Shown piece after piece: positions 16,994 through 24,790 of a DNA stretch of 64,000 bases. Where the stretch lies: the NCBI GenBank assembly GCA_965198895.1, contig OZ240676.1, positions 558,001 through 622,000 of the forward strand, in the 5' to 3' direction. Both the position numbers and the translations under genes were made by a program. This DNA comes from LMUY01 sp965198895. GTDB taxonomy: Bacteria > Pseudomonadota > Alphaproteobacteria > Acetobacterales > Acetobacteraceae. The notes beneath the pieces were generated by a model. The model was not told the origin of the DNA. It was given only the letters and a program-made list of their open reading frames with translations, and searched no databases. Within the stretch, counting starts at the first letter, position 1, and the number at the start of each line of letters is the position of its first letter.

Positions 16994-18909
16994 AACCCGG
17001 ATGGTACCTCCGCCGCCTGCGCCGGATGTCCGCCCGCGAGGTGGCGTCCCGCGGTACCGTCGCGGCCCGGCAGTGGTGGTGGGCGAAGCCGGCCCGGCGC
17101 CCCGACCTGCTGGCGACGGTGCTCCCCGGGCCGCGCCGCCCCCGCTGCACGCTGCAGGCCGCACAACGGCCCCAGGGTGCGGCGGCCGATGCGGTCGTGC
17201 AGGCGGCGGAGGCGTTGCTGCACGGGAATTGGCAGGTGTTCCATCTCCCGCTCGCCGGCGTCGCGGCCGAGCCGGATTGGTTCCACGATCCGCTCACCGG
17301 CATCCGGGCACCGAGCGCCGGCTATTGCTTCGATATCGCGTATCGCGACGAGGCGGTGGTCGGGAACATCAAATTCGTTTGGGAGCTCTCGCGCCACCAG
17401 CCTGCGACGCTGCTGGCCTGCGCCTGGTGGCTGACGGGGGACGAACGGTTCGCCAGCCGTGCGGCGGCGCATCTGGCGTCGTGGTGGGGTGCCAACCCTT
17501 TCCTGCAGGGCGTCCACTGGGTCAGCGGCATCGAGGTGGGCCTGCGCCTGCTATCCTGGACCTGGATCCGCGCGTTGCTGGGGAACTGGCGCGGCGCCCC
17601 GGCGCTGTTCGAGGAGAACGAGACCTTCGTCGGCCAAGCCTACGCCCATAGCCGCTACCTAAGTGCCTTCCACAGCAGCGGATCGTCCGCAAACAACCAT
17701 CTCATCGCCGAGCTCGCCGGCCTGGCCGCCGCGTCCGTAGCGTTTCCCTGGTTTGCCGAGTCCGCACGCTGGGCCAAGACCGCCCGGACGGGGCTGGCCC
17801 GCGAGGCAGCAGCGCAGACCCATGCCGACGGCTGGAACCGCGAACAGGCCAGCGCCTACCACCTGTTCGTGGCCGAGATGCTGCTTGCCGCGGCGCTCCC
17901 GGCGCGCATGGCGGGCGGGCGGCTCGCCGAAGTCGAAGACACGCTCCGGCGGATGATGGACGCGCTGGCCGCCAGTTTGGACCAGGCTGGCCAGCCACCC
18001 CGCTTCGGTGACGCGGACGATGCAAGGGGGCTGCTGGTGGATGCGCCCGGCGCCGATCCCGCCGCTGCCCTGCTCGATGCCGGCCGCGCGCTGTTTGGCG
18101 CCGCTCCGTGGTGGCCACCGAGTGCTGGCAGTGTCCTGGGCTCGATCGCCGCCGGCCTACGAAGGCAGACGCCGCCCGAGCGTGCCGTGCCTCGGGCCGC
18201 GCTGTTCGAGAATGCCGGCATCGCCATTCTGCGGGCCGGTGACATCTGGCTGCGGTGTGACGCCGGGCCGCACGGCTACCGGTCCATCGCCGCCCACGGC
18301 CACGCGGACGCGCTCTCGGCCGAGTTGCGCTACGCCGGGGTGGAGGTGCTGGCCGATCCCGGCACCTATTGCTACCACGGCGAGCCGGAGTGGCGGTCGC
18401 TGTTCCGCGGCACGCGTGGGCACAACACGCTGACGATCGCCGACGCCGACCAGGCGGCGTCGGGCGGCCCGTTCCTCTGGCTGACGCATCCCCGCTCCAC
18501 GCTCGAGGAATGGGAGCCGGACCAGGTTTGGCAGGCCAGCCACGACGGCTACCGCCACACGCTCCACCGCCGCCGCATCACGCTGACCGCCCCGTACGTG
18601 ATGGTGCAGGACTGGATCGAGGCGCCCGGGCCGCGCGCCGTATTGCTCGCCTTCCATCTCGGCCCGGCGGTGCAGGCCACGCTCCAGGGCCGCAACGCCC
18701 GTCTCGAATGGTGCGGCGGGTCGGCCCGCGTGGCGCTGCCGCCGAGCCTGGTCTGGCAGATGCACCGGGGCGAGGAGAACCCGCCGTTCGGCTGGTATTC
18801 CGCGGGCTTCGGCCACCGCCAACCCACCACCACGCTGGCCGGCCGCGGCACCCTGCCGCCGGGCACCGTGCTCGAGAGCCGCTTCACGCTTGCCGCCAAG
18901 AAAGGCTGA
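16990..18909 (+). CDS. Heparinase II/III family protein
   Basis: This 639-residue protein has an alpha-helical toroid N-terminal domain (FVWELSRHQPATLLACAWW, WVSGIEVGLRLLSW, SSGSSANNHLIAELAGL) and a heparinase II/III beta domain (AAHGHADALSAELRYAG, ADPGTYCYHG, FRGTRGHNTLTI). Relatives are polysaccharide lyases acting on uronic-acid-containing chains. With an AlgD-like enzyme in the same operon, a role in cutting or modifying a mannuronate polymer fits, but many operon-associated members lack tested activity. No signal peptide is evident, which would leave it in the cytoplasm. The ATG overlaps the previous stop (ATGA). Confidence 0.88.
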   Translation: MKPGWYLRRLRRMSAREVASRGTVAARQWWWAKPARRPDLLATVLPGPRRPRCTLQAAQRPQGAAADAVVQAAEALLHGNWQVFHLPLAGVAAEPDWFHDPLTGIRAPSAGYCFDIAYRDEAVVGNIKFVWELSRHQPATLLACAWWLTGDERFASRAAAHLASWWGANPFLQGVHWVSGIEVGLRLLSWTWIRALLGNWRGAPALFEENETFVGQAYAHSRYLSAFHSSGSSANNHLIAELAGLAAASVAFPWFAESARWAKTARTGLAREAAAQTHADGWNREQASAYHLFVAEMLLAAALPARMAGGRLAEVEDTLRRMMDALAASLDQAGQPPRFGDADDARGLLVDAPGADPAAALLDAGRALFGAAPWWPPSAGSVLGSIAAGLRRQTPPERAVPRAALFENAGIAILRAGDIWLRCDAGPHGYRSIAAHGHADALSAELRYAGVEVLADPGTYCYHGEPEWRSLFRGTRGHNTLTIADADQAASGGPFLWLTHPRSTLEEWEPDQVWQASHDGYRHTLHRRRITLTAPYVMVQDWIEAPGPRAVLLAFHLGPAVQATLQGRNARLEWCGGSARVALPPSLVWQMHRGEENPPFGWYSAGFGHRQPTTTLAGRGTLPPGTVLESRFTLAAKKG

Positions 18910-18913
18910 CACG

Positions 18914-20155
18914 ATGGCCCAGCGCCGCATCCTGATCGTCGTCGAGAACCTGCCGGTGCCGTTCGATCGCCGGGTCTGGCTGGAAGCGACCACCCTGGCC
19001 CGGCACGGCGCCGCGGTCAGCGTGATCTGCCCCAAGGCACGGGGGTTCACCAAGGCCCACGAGGTGCTGGAGGACGTGGCGATCTACCGCTATCCGCTGC
19101 CGTTCGAGGCCGCCGGGCCGCTCGGCTTCGTGGCCGAGTTCACCTGGTGCTTCATCGCGACGGCGGTATTGAGCCTGTGGATCGCGCTGTTCGGCCGCGG
19201 GTTCGACGTGCTGCACGCGTGCAATCCGCCCGACACGTTCTGGCTGCTGGGGCGGTTCTGGCAGATCTTCGGGCGACGCTTCATCTTCGACCACCACGAC
19301 CTGGCGCCCGAGATGTTCGCCGCGAAATTCGGCCGGGAGAGCGGCTGGCTGGCCCAGGGCCTGCGTTGGCTGGAGCGCCGGAGCATGCAGGCGGCGGACG
19401 TGGTGATCACCACCAACGACAGCCACAAGCGCGTCGCGATCGAGCGCGGCGGCAAGCGGCCCGGCGACGTCTACGTGGTGCGCTCCGGGCCCGACCTCGA
19501 CCGGTTCCAGGTCTACCCAGCCGACCCGGCGTATCGCGCCGGCAAGCCGCATCTGCTGGTGTATCTGGGTGAGATCTGCCAGCAGGACGGCGTCGACTAC
19601 ATGGTCCGCGCGATCAAGCTGCTGGCGCGCGACCGCCTGGATTTCCATGTGCTGTTCGTGGGCGGCGGCCCGCACCAGCCAGCGATCCGCCGCTATGCCG
19701 ACGAGCAGGGGATCGCGGCCATCGCCGGCTTCACCGGCCGGGTCAGCGACGAGGAACTGTGCCGCATCCTGTCGTCGGCCACGCTGGGCATCGACCCCGA
19801 CCCAAAGACGCCATGGTCGGACCAGAGCACGATGAACAAGGTGGTGGAATACATGTTCTTCGGGCTTCCCGTCGTCGCGTTCGACCTGCACGAGACGCGT
19901 GTGTCGGCCAACGGCGCCGGCCTGTATGCCGAGGCAAATTCCGAACGGGCCCTGGCCGATGCGATGGGTGCGCTGCTGGACGACCCGGAGCGGCGGACGA
20001 ATATGGCGGATGCCGGCCGCCTGCGCGTTCGCCATCTCCTCGCCTGGGAACATTCAGTAGCGCCGCTGCTGGCGGCCTACGATCAAGCGTTCACCGGGTT
20101 GGGAGCTCGACGGCCGGCGCTGTCACCCGGGCCCGACCACATGGCCGCGGAGTGA
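18914..20155 (+). CDS. Glycosyltransferase family 4
   Basis: This 413-residue GT-B fold enzyme has N-terminal ENLPVPFDRRVWLEATTL, the acceptor domain FDHHDLAPEMF, a nucleotide-sugar half starting LLVYLGEICQQDGVDYMV, and the E-x7-E region NKVVEYMFFGLPVVAFDLHE. It should add one sugar of the exopolysaccharide repeat at the cytoplasmic membrane face. The frame opens upstream at 18890, but ATG 18914 follows the heparinase stop by 4 bases with AAAGG ahead of it. No flippase, polymerase or further glycosyltransferases are found here, so the pathway must be completed elsewhere. Confidence 0.9.
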   Translation: MAQRRILIVVENLPVPFDRRVWLEATTLARHGAAVSVICPKARGFTKAHEVLEDVAIYRYPLPFEAAGPLGFVAEFTWCFIATAVLSLWIALFGRGFDVLHACNPPDTFWLLGRFWQIFGRRFIFDHHDLAPEMFAAKFGRESGWLAQGLRWLERRSMQAADVVITTNDSHKRVAIERGGKRPGDVYVVRSGPDLDRFQVYPADPAYRAGKPHLLVYLGEICQQDGVDYMVRAIKLLARDRLDFHVLFVGGGPHQPAIRRYADEQGIAAIAGFTGRVSDEELCRILSSATLGIDPDPKTPWSDQSTMNKVVEYMFFGLPVVAFDLHETRVSANGAGLYAEANSERALADAMGALLDDPERRTNMADAGRLRVRHLLAWEHSVAPLLAAYDQAFTGLGARRPALSPGPDHMAAE

Positions 20156-20311
20156 CCTTCCCTGGCAGGACTATTGCGTTCGCAAGATCCTTCCCGTTCT
20201 TCAAGGGATACGGCGATCCAATCCGAGCTACGCACGCCGTTGAACGCAGTATAGGGTCGCGGCCGGCCGGGGTTCTCCGCTGAGGGAGGATTTCCCCGGC
20301 GGAGAGCGCAG

Positions 20312-21040
20312 ATGGCATACGAACTTTACTACTGGGATGGGCTGCAAGGCCGGGGCGAGTTCGTCAGGCTCGCCCTTGAGGATGCCGGCGCTCCGTACAT
20401 CGACGTGACCCGATCGACGAAGCGGGGAGCGGGCACTGCGGCGATGACGGGGCTGCTCGCGGGTACGCAGCCCTACCCGCCTTTTGCACCGCCCTTCCTC
20501 AAGGATGGCGAGTTGATCGTCTCCCACGTCGCCAATATCCTGCAGTATCTCGGGCCGAGGCTCGGACTTTTGCCAGCGGACGAAGGGCTGAGGTCGACTG
20601 CCCTCGGCTTGCAGCTGACGATCACCGACTTGGTGAGCGAGGTGCACGACACGCATCACCCCATCGCCAACGGCCTGTATTACGAGGATCAGAAGGAGGC
20701 GGCAGCCGCACGATCGGCCGAGTTCCTCGACAGCCGCATGCCCAAATTCATGGGGTTTTTCGAACGTGTGCTAACCCGCAACCCGCACGGCCCGGCGCAG
20801 GCCGTCGGCGACTCGGTCAGCACGGTGGACCTGTCGCTGTTCCAGGTTTTCGCCGGGCTGCGCTACGCCTTTCCCCGTGCGACGGCAGCGTTCCCGGCCG
20901 ACTACCCGGCCGTCGCCGCGCTGCACGAGGCCATCGCCGCCCGGCCGACAATCGCGCGCTATTTGGCGTCCAAGCGGCGGCTGCCCTTCAACGAATCCGG
21001 CATTTTCCGCCACTACCCAGAACTGGACCGCGAACCCTGA
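20312..21040 (+). CDS. Glutathione S-transferase family protein
   Basis: This 242-residue protein has a thioredoxin-like N-terminal domain (YELYYWDGLQGRGEFVRLALEDAG, APPFLKDGELIVSHVANILQYLG) and a helical C-terminal domain ending in SKRRLPFNESGIFRHYPELD. The YWDG...GRGE start resembles the sigma/alpha-type GST active-site region with Tyr7 or Tyr6 as a possible catalytic residue. It is likely a cytoplasmic detoxifying transferase. Its ribosome site GGAGAG lies within a predicted hairpin (CTCCGC 20275-20280 with GCGGAG 20299-20304), which may limit translation. It is not clearly part of the exopolysaccharide operon, being separated by 156 bases. Confidence 0.85.
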   Translation: MAYELYYWDGLQGRGEFVRLALEDAGAPYIDVTRSTKRGAGTAAMTGLLAGTQPYPPFAPPFLKDGELIVSHVANILQYLGPRLGLLPADEGLRSTALGLQLTITDLVSEVHDTHHPIANGLYYEDQKEAAAARSAEFLDSRMPKFMGFFERVLTRNPHGPAQAVGDSVSTVDLSLFQVFAGLRYAFPRATAAFPADYPAVAALHEAIAARPTIARYLASKRRLPFNESGIFRHYPELDREP

Positions 21041-21052
21041 TCCGCACATGTC

Positions 21053-21082
21053 GTAGGGTGGGGTGCGCTTTGGCACCCCACC
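21053..21082. repeat. REP-like palindrome
   Basis: It begins GTAGGGTGGGGTGC and folds with stem GGTGGGGTGC / GCACCCCACC around GCTTTG. It shares head and loop with the RAYT-associated repeats at 62.4-63.3 kb. It lies between the convergent ends of the GST and acyltransferase genes. Confidence 0.8.
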
Positions 21083-21098
21083 AGCCGCGCAACGCCGC

Positions 21099-22316
21099 CT
21101 AGACCGTGGCGGGCGTCACCACGACCTGTCCGGGAGCGCCATCCCGAACCGCGTGAGAGCCGAAGCGTCGCCGCAGGGCCACCATCGGCATCTCGACGAA
21201 CTTGTAGGACAAGGCTGCGACCGCGACTGACAGCACGACCACGACGGGAATGCCGACCAAATCCCAACCCAGGCTGATCCGGCCGTCCGTCACCGCAGGC
21301 CGCCAAACCCAGCCCGGGAGCGCGGACACCAGACAGAGCAGCACGAAGGAGTGCCACAGATACAGCGAGTAGCTCCAGCGCCCGAGCAGCAGCAGGGGGC
21401 GCAGCGCCAGCAGGCCCCGCAGCCAGCCGAGCCGGGCGGAGAACAGCGCAGAACCGCCCGCCAGGAACAGCCCAATCCCCTGGATGGTGAAGCGGGCCGA
21501 ATCCCGGAACGTCGGGTCACGGATCACGAACGAGAGGCAGAGCAGCACCAACCCGGCCGCGAAAACGGCGCGGCTCTGCAGGATCTTCAGCAGGGGCGCG
21601 GCCAGCCGGGTGCCCAGGAGCGTCGCCAGCAACGCGCCATACAGGATGGAGTCGATCCGCGTGTCGGTCGACTGCAGGATCCGGTCGTTGAACCCATCGC
21701 CGACACAGCGCGGCACCGCGACGCTACAGGCCTGCGCGAGGTGGAACCGCCACAGCGTGACCACGGCGATGATCACGCACAAGGCAACGACGAACTCCAG
21801 CCGACGGCGGCCGAGCAGGAACACCAGGCCGGGATAGACGAGATAATAATGCTCCTCGACCGCGAGCGACCACAGGATGCCGAAGGGATTGTACATGCCG
21901 TCCGGCACGCCGATATAGGAGCTGACCCGCTCGTAATAGTTTGTGAAATAGAATACCGCCGCCGTGATCTGACCGGCGGGGAAATGCCCGCCGAACGAGA
22001 CGAAAAGCGTGCCGCCCACCGCCACCGACACCAGCAGCGCCGGATACAACCGCAGCAGGCGCCGTATGTAAAAGGCACCGAGCGCCAACTGGCCGCGCCG
22101 CTGCTGCTCGGCCAGAACTTGGCGGGTGATCAGGAACCCGCTGATGAAGAAGAACGCGGTGACGCCGAAACCGCCGGGCAGGTAATGCTTGAAGCCGATA
22201 TGGCTCAGGATCACCAACCCGACCGACAGCGCACGCAGGCCGTCGAGCGCCGGCACGTATTCGTAGGACGGTGCGGCCGAATAGGCGACCATGCCCCTCC
22301 GGGCATCCGCTGTCAT
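21099..22316 (-). CDS. Acyltransferase family 3 membrane protein
   Basis: This 405-residue protein has about ten membrane helices. It begins EYVPALDGLRALSVGLVILSH, the acyltransferase-3 signature with the catalytic histidine candidate, followed by GGFGVTAFFFISGFLIT, RLLRLYPALL and WSLAVEEHYYLVYP. Members O-acylate sugars, lipids or peptidoglycan. It is translationally coupled to the HutD gene through ATGA at 22313-22316. An internal ATG at 22292 has a GGAGGGGC ribosome site and could be used instead. Linkage to the nearby exopolysaccharide operon is possible but unproven, since it is transcribed in the opposite direction. Confidence 0.9.
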   Translation of the reverse strand: MTADARRGMVAYSAAPSYEYVPALDGLRALSVGLVILSHIGFKHYLPGGFGVTAFFFISGFLITRQVLAEQQRRGQLALGAFYIRRLLRLYPALLVSVAVGGTLFVSFGGHFPAGQITAAVFYFTNYYERVSSYIGVPDGMYNPFGILWSLAVEEHYYLVYPGLVFLLGRRRLEFVVALCVIIAVVTLWRFHLAQACSVAVPRCVGDGFNDRILQSTDTRIDSILYGALLATLLGTRLAAPLLKILQSRAVFAAGLVLLCLSFVIRDPTFRDSARFTIQGIGLFLAGGSALFSARLGWLRGLLALRPLLLLGRWSYSLYLWHSFVLLCLVSALPGWVWRPAVTDGRISLGWDLVGIPVVVVLSVAVAALSYKFVEMPMVALRRRFGSHAVRDGAPGQVVVTPATV

Positions 22317-22852
22317 CGAAGCGTATCGATCGTCAGATGGGCCAGCACGGCGTCGGCGCTCCCTTCGATGTGGACAGGGCCGTCGAGTTCGATCGCGTCC
22401 AACACGGCCGGGACGAGCCGGGTGCCAGCGCTCGCCGTCACCGACCCCTGCAACACTACCAGAAAAGAGGCGATGGCGCCTGCCACCGGAACGATATCGG
22501 AGGCGGGCTGGATGGTGACACTGTGGCGAAGCCGCTCGCGCGCGGTCATCACGTTCAGCACCCGGCAGGGCCCGGCAATGCGGCACTGCGTCGGCGCGCC
22601 GCCGTCGAAGGGGGCGGGTTGGAACGCGGTGTCCACGACCAGGGCCGGACGGGAGGCGATGTCCAGCGTGAAGCCCGGCCCTTGCACCAGGGTGATCGTG
22701 CGATCGATGCCTGGCAGTGACGAGAATGGCGCGTCCTGGTCCAACCAGGCGAAACCGACCAGCCAGCCATCGCCGGTCGCGATGTCGGATTTCTGGCCGA
22801 CGCCATTCGGCCATCGCGACTCGGCGAGCCCGGCGTTGCGAATGAGGCGCAC
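22313..22852 (-). CDS. HutD/Ves family protein
   Basis: This 179-residue bicupin-like protein carries the family signature WPNGVGQKSDIA, FAWLDQDAPFSSLPGIDRTI and LVQGPGFTL. HutD is encoded in histidine utilisation operons, where it is thought to limit flux, and Ves is an E. coli cold-linked relative. No hut genes are nearby. The start is a GTG (22852). It overlaps the downstream acyltransferase by four bases, an unusual pairing whose meaning is unclear. Confidence 0.85.
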   Translation of the reverse strand: MRLIRNAGLAESRWPNGVGQKSDIATGDGWLVGFAWLDQDAPFSSLPGIDRTITLVQGPGFTLDIASRPALVVDTAFQPAPFDGGAPTQCRIAGPCRVLNVMTARERLRHSVTIQPASDIVPVAGAIASFLVVLQGSVTASAGTRLVPAVLDAIELDGPVHIEGSADAVLAHLTIDTLR

Positions 22853-22966
22853 CCTATGCGTCCGGCATCGGGATTGTGGCCTTGGACGGATCGCGACGGT
22901 TCACGTGTGGCCCCTCGGTTTACCACTCGACGCTGCCACACGCCGCCACCCTCCGTGAAGTACCAT

Positions 22967-22992
22967 GTAGGGTTGGCTTTAGCCAACCCTAC
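22967..22992. repeat. REP-like perfect palindrome overlapping the tam stop
   Basis: It has 12-bp arms GTAGGGTTGGCT and AGCCAACCCTAC around TT. The tam stop codon (22989-22991) lies inside the right arm, so the repeat encodes the last residue region and termination of tam. On the minus-strand transcript it would form a strong 3' hairpin. Confidence 0.8.
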
Positions 22993-23756
22993 CGCACGGC
23001 CACGATGAACAGCCTGGGGAATGGCAGCAGCACGGTGCCGTCGTCCATCGCTTCGTAGGCCTGGGCGATCTCGGCCTCGTAGCGGTGCAGGAAGGCCGCC
23101 CGCTCCGCATCGTCCAGCCGCGCCAGGAACGGCCGCAGACCACTGCCCTTGAACCATTCCACGACCGCCGCAGCACCCCCGGCGAGCGGGTGGTGGTAGG
23201 TCGTCCGCCACACATCGAGCCGGCTGCACTCGGGGCGGAGGAGACGATAATACCACTCGGGCGTCCCCCGCGAGGCCCGCGCAGCCGCCGCGTCGCCGAG
23301 TTTGGCGGCCCAGGGGCCTTCGGCCGCCAATTCGCGCATGAAGCGATGGGCGGGCTCGTCCAGATTGTCGGGCATCTGCACGGCCAGGCAGCCACCCGGC
23401 GTCAGCTGGCGCATCAACCGGGGCAGCAGCGTGGCGTGGTCCGGCAGCCATTGCAGCACCGCGTTGGACAGGATGACGTCGACCGCCGGGCCATCCCAGC
23501 TCGCGAGGTCCCCGACCTCGAACGGGATAGCCGGCAAGCGCTTCCGCGCCGCGTCGATCATGTCGGCCGAGCTATCCAGCCCACGCAATTCGCACTCTGG
23601 AAAGCGCGCCGCCAGGACCTCGGTGGAATTGCCGGGGCCGCAGCCGAGATCGATGGCGGTGCGGACGCTCTGGTTCGGGATCGCCGCCACCAGGTCGCGC
23701 ACCGGGCGGGTCCGTTCGTCCTCGAACGTGACGTATTGCTTCGCCGACCAAGTCAT
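22989..23756 (-). CDS. tam: Trans-aconitate 2-methyltransferase
   Basis: This 255-residue SAM-dependent methyltransferase has motif I IDLGCGPGNSTEVLAARFP, motif II DMIDAARKRLP and VILSNAVLQWLPDH. The start TWSAKQYVTFEDERTRPVRDL and the tail AYEAMDDGTVLLPFPRLFIVA are typical of Tam, which methylates trans-aconitate, an inhibitory by-product of the citrate cycle. ATG 23756 is supported by GGGGAG upstream. Its 3' end lies in a REP-like palindrome and its upstream region holds a separate long inverted repeat. Confidence 0.9.
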   Translation of the reverse strand: MTWSAKQYVTFEDERTRPVRDLVAAIPNQSVRTAIDLGCGPGNSTEVLAARFPECELRGLDSSADMIDAARKRLPAIPFEVGDLASWDGPAVDVILSNAVLQWLPDHATLLPRLMRQLTPGGCLAVQMPDNLDEPAHRFMRELAAEGPWAAKLGDAAAARASRGTPEWYYRLLRPECSRLDVWRTTYHHPLAGGAAAVVEWFKGSGLRPFLARLDDAERAAFLHRYEAEIAQAYEAMDDGTVLLPFPRLFIVAVR

Positions 23757-23847
23757 CCGCGTGTCTCCCCTTGTGCGGGGACACTTTACCGAAGCGTCTC
23801 GTGCGTTGCCACGCAGTGACAAGAAGCCCGCATTGCCAAGGCAACAA

Positions 23848-23987
23848 CCGTCATGCCGGGGCTTGACCTGGCATCCACGGCGTCCCGCAGACACCGGCCC
23901 CGCCATGTTGCATGCGGCCGTGGCAATACTCGTCCGACGTCACCAGCCCAACCCCGTGGATGCCAGGGTCAAGCCCTGGCAAGACGG
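23848..23987. repeat. Long inverted repeat between tam and the DUF72 gene
   Basis: The left arm (23848-23880) begins CCGTCATGCCGGGGCTTG and ends GGCATCCACGG. The right arm (23954-23987) begins CCGTGGATGCC and ends CTGGCAAGACGG. The arms are near-complementary over about 33 bases with 73 bases between them. The arm sequence resembles GTCATGCCGGGCTTG-type intergenic repeats common in alphaproteobacterial genomes. Confidence 0.7.
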
Positions 23988-23998
23988 TGAGGCTGACG

Positions 23999-24790
23999 CT
24001 ATTGCGACAGCCGGCGTAGGAACGACTGGGCGGCGTCCGGCGCGCGAACCTTGTCGCCGCTGATGAAGAACACGAAGCACTCGCGCGGGGCCGGGTCGGC
24101 CGGCGGGGCGGCGAGTGTGAGGTCCGTGACCGGACTGCCGGATGCCCAGTTCGTTGCCCGCTCGGCCCAGCGGTCCAAACCATCGGCGGAGTAGCCTTCA
24201 GGCTCCGCCTCGGCGTTGCGTTGCAGGCGCACGTAGACGAACGGGGCGGTCAGGTCGCCCAGCAGCGTGTGCTTGTCGGAGTCGATGATGGCCGCCGCCA
24301 CACCGTGCTGCCGTAGCAACGCGAACCATTCGGGACAGGCGAAGCTCGCGTGGCGGGCCTCGATCACGTGGCGCAGGGCCACGCCGTTATGGGCAGCCGG
24401 GAGCAGGGACAGGAAGTCCGCGAAGTGGTCGGGGTCGAAATGCCGGGTCGGGGGGAACTGCCACAGAATGGGGCCGAGCCGGTCGCCGAGTTCCACCACG
24501 CCCGAATCCAGGAAGCGCGCGACCGACGGCTGCGACTCCAGCAAAGCGGTGCGGTGGGTCGCGACGCGCGGCGCCTTGACCGAGAACACGAAACCGTCCG
24601 GCACCTCGCTGCGCCATTTGACGAAGCTGGCCGGCGCCTGGGTGCGGTAGAAGGTGCCATTGATCTCGATCGCCGTCAGCTTGCTACCGGCGTAGGCGAG
24701 CTCCTTCGCCTGGGTCAGGCCGGGCGGATAGAACGGGCCGCGCCATGGGGCAAAGGTCCAGCCGCCGATCCCGACGCGGATGGGTTTCAC
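23999..24790 (-). CDS. DUF72 domain-containing protein (YecE-like)
   Basis: This 263-residue TIM-barrel protein of unknown function has VGIGGWTFAPWRGPFYPPGL, AIEINGTFYRTQ, WRSEVPDGFVFSVKAPR, LGPILWQFPP and VYVRLQRNAE, all hallmarks of DUF72. Related proteins resemble sugar isomerases in fold, but no reaction is established. The ATG at 24790 overlaps the prfB stop by four bases, so it is translated from the amidase - PBP1A - RF2 transcript. Confidence 0.9.
   Translation of the reverse strand: MKPIRVGIGGWTFAPWRGPFYPPGLTQAKELAYAGSKLTAIEINGTFYRTQAPASFVKWRSEVPDGFVFSVKAPRVATHRTALLESQPSVARFLDSGVVELGDRLGPILWQFPPTRHFDPDHFADFLSLLPAAHNGVALRHVIEARHASFACPEWFALLRQHGVAAAIIDSDKHTLLGDLTAPFVYVRLQRNAEAEPEGYSADGLDRWAERATNWASGSPVTDLTLAAPPADPAPRECFVFFISGDKVRAPDAAQSFLRRLSQ

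Noticed and set aside
22316..22814. N-terminal extension of the acyltransferase frame to 22814
   Set aside because: The extension overlaps the HutD gene in another frame and is arginine/glycine-rich shadow sequence. The family signature begins after ATG 22316/22292.
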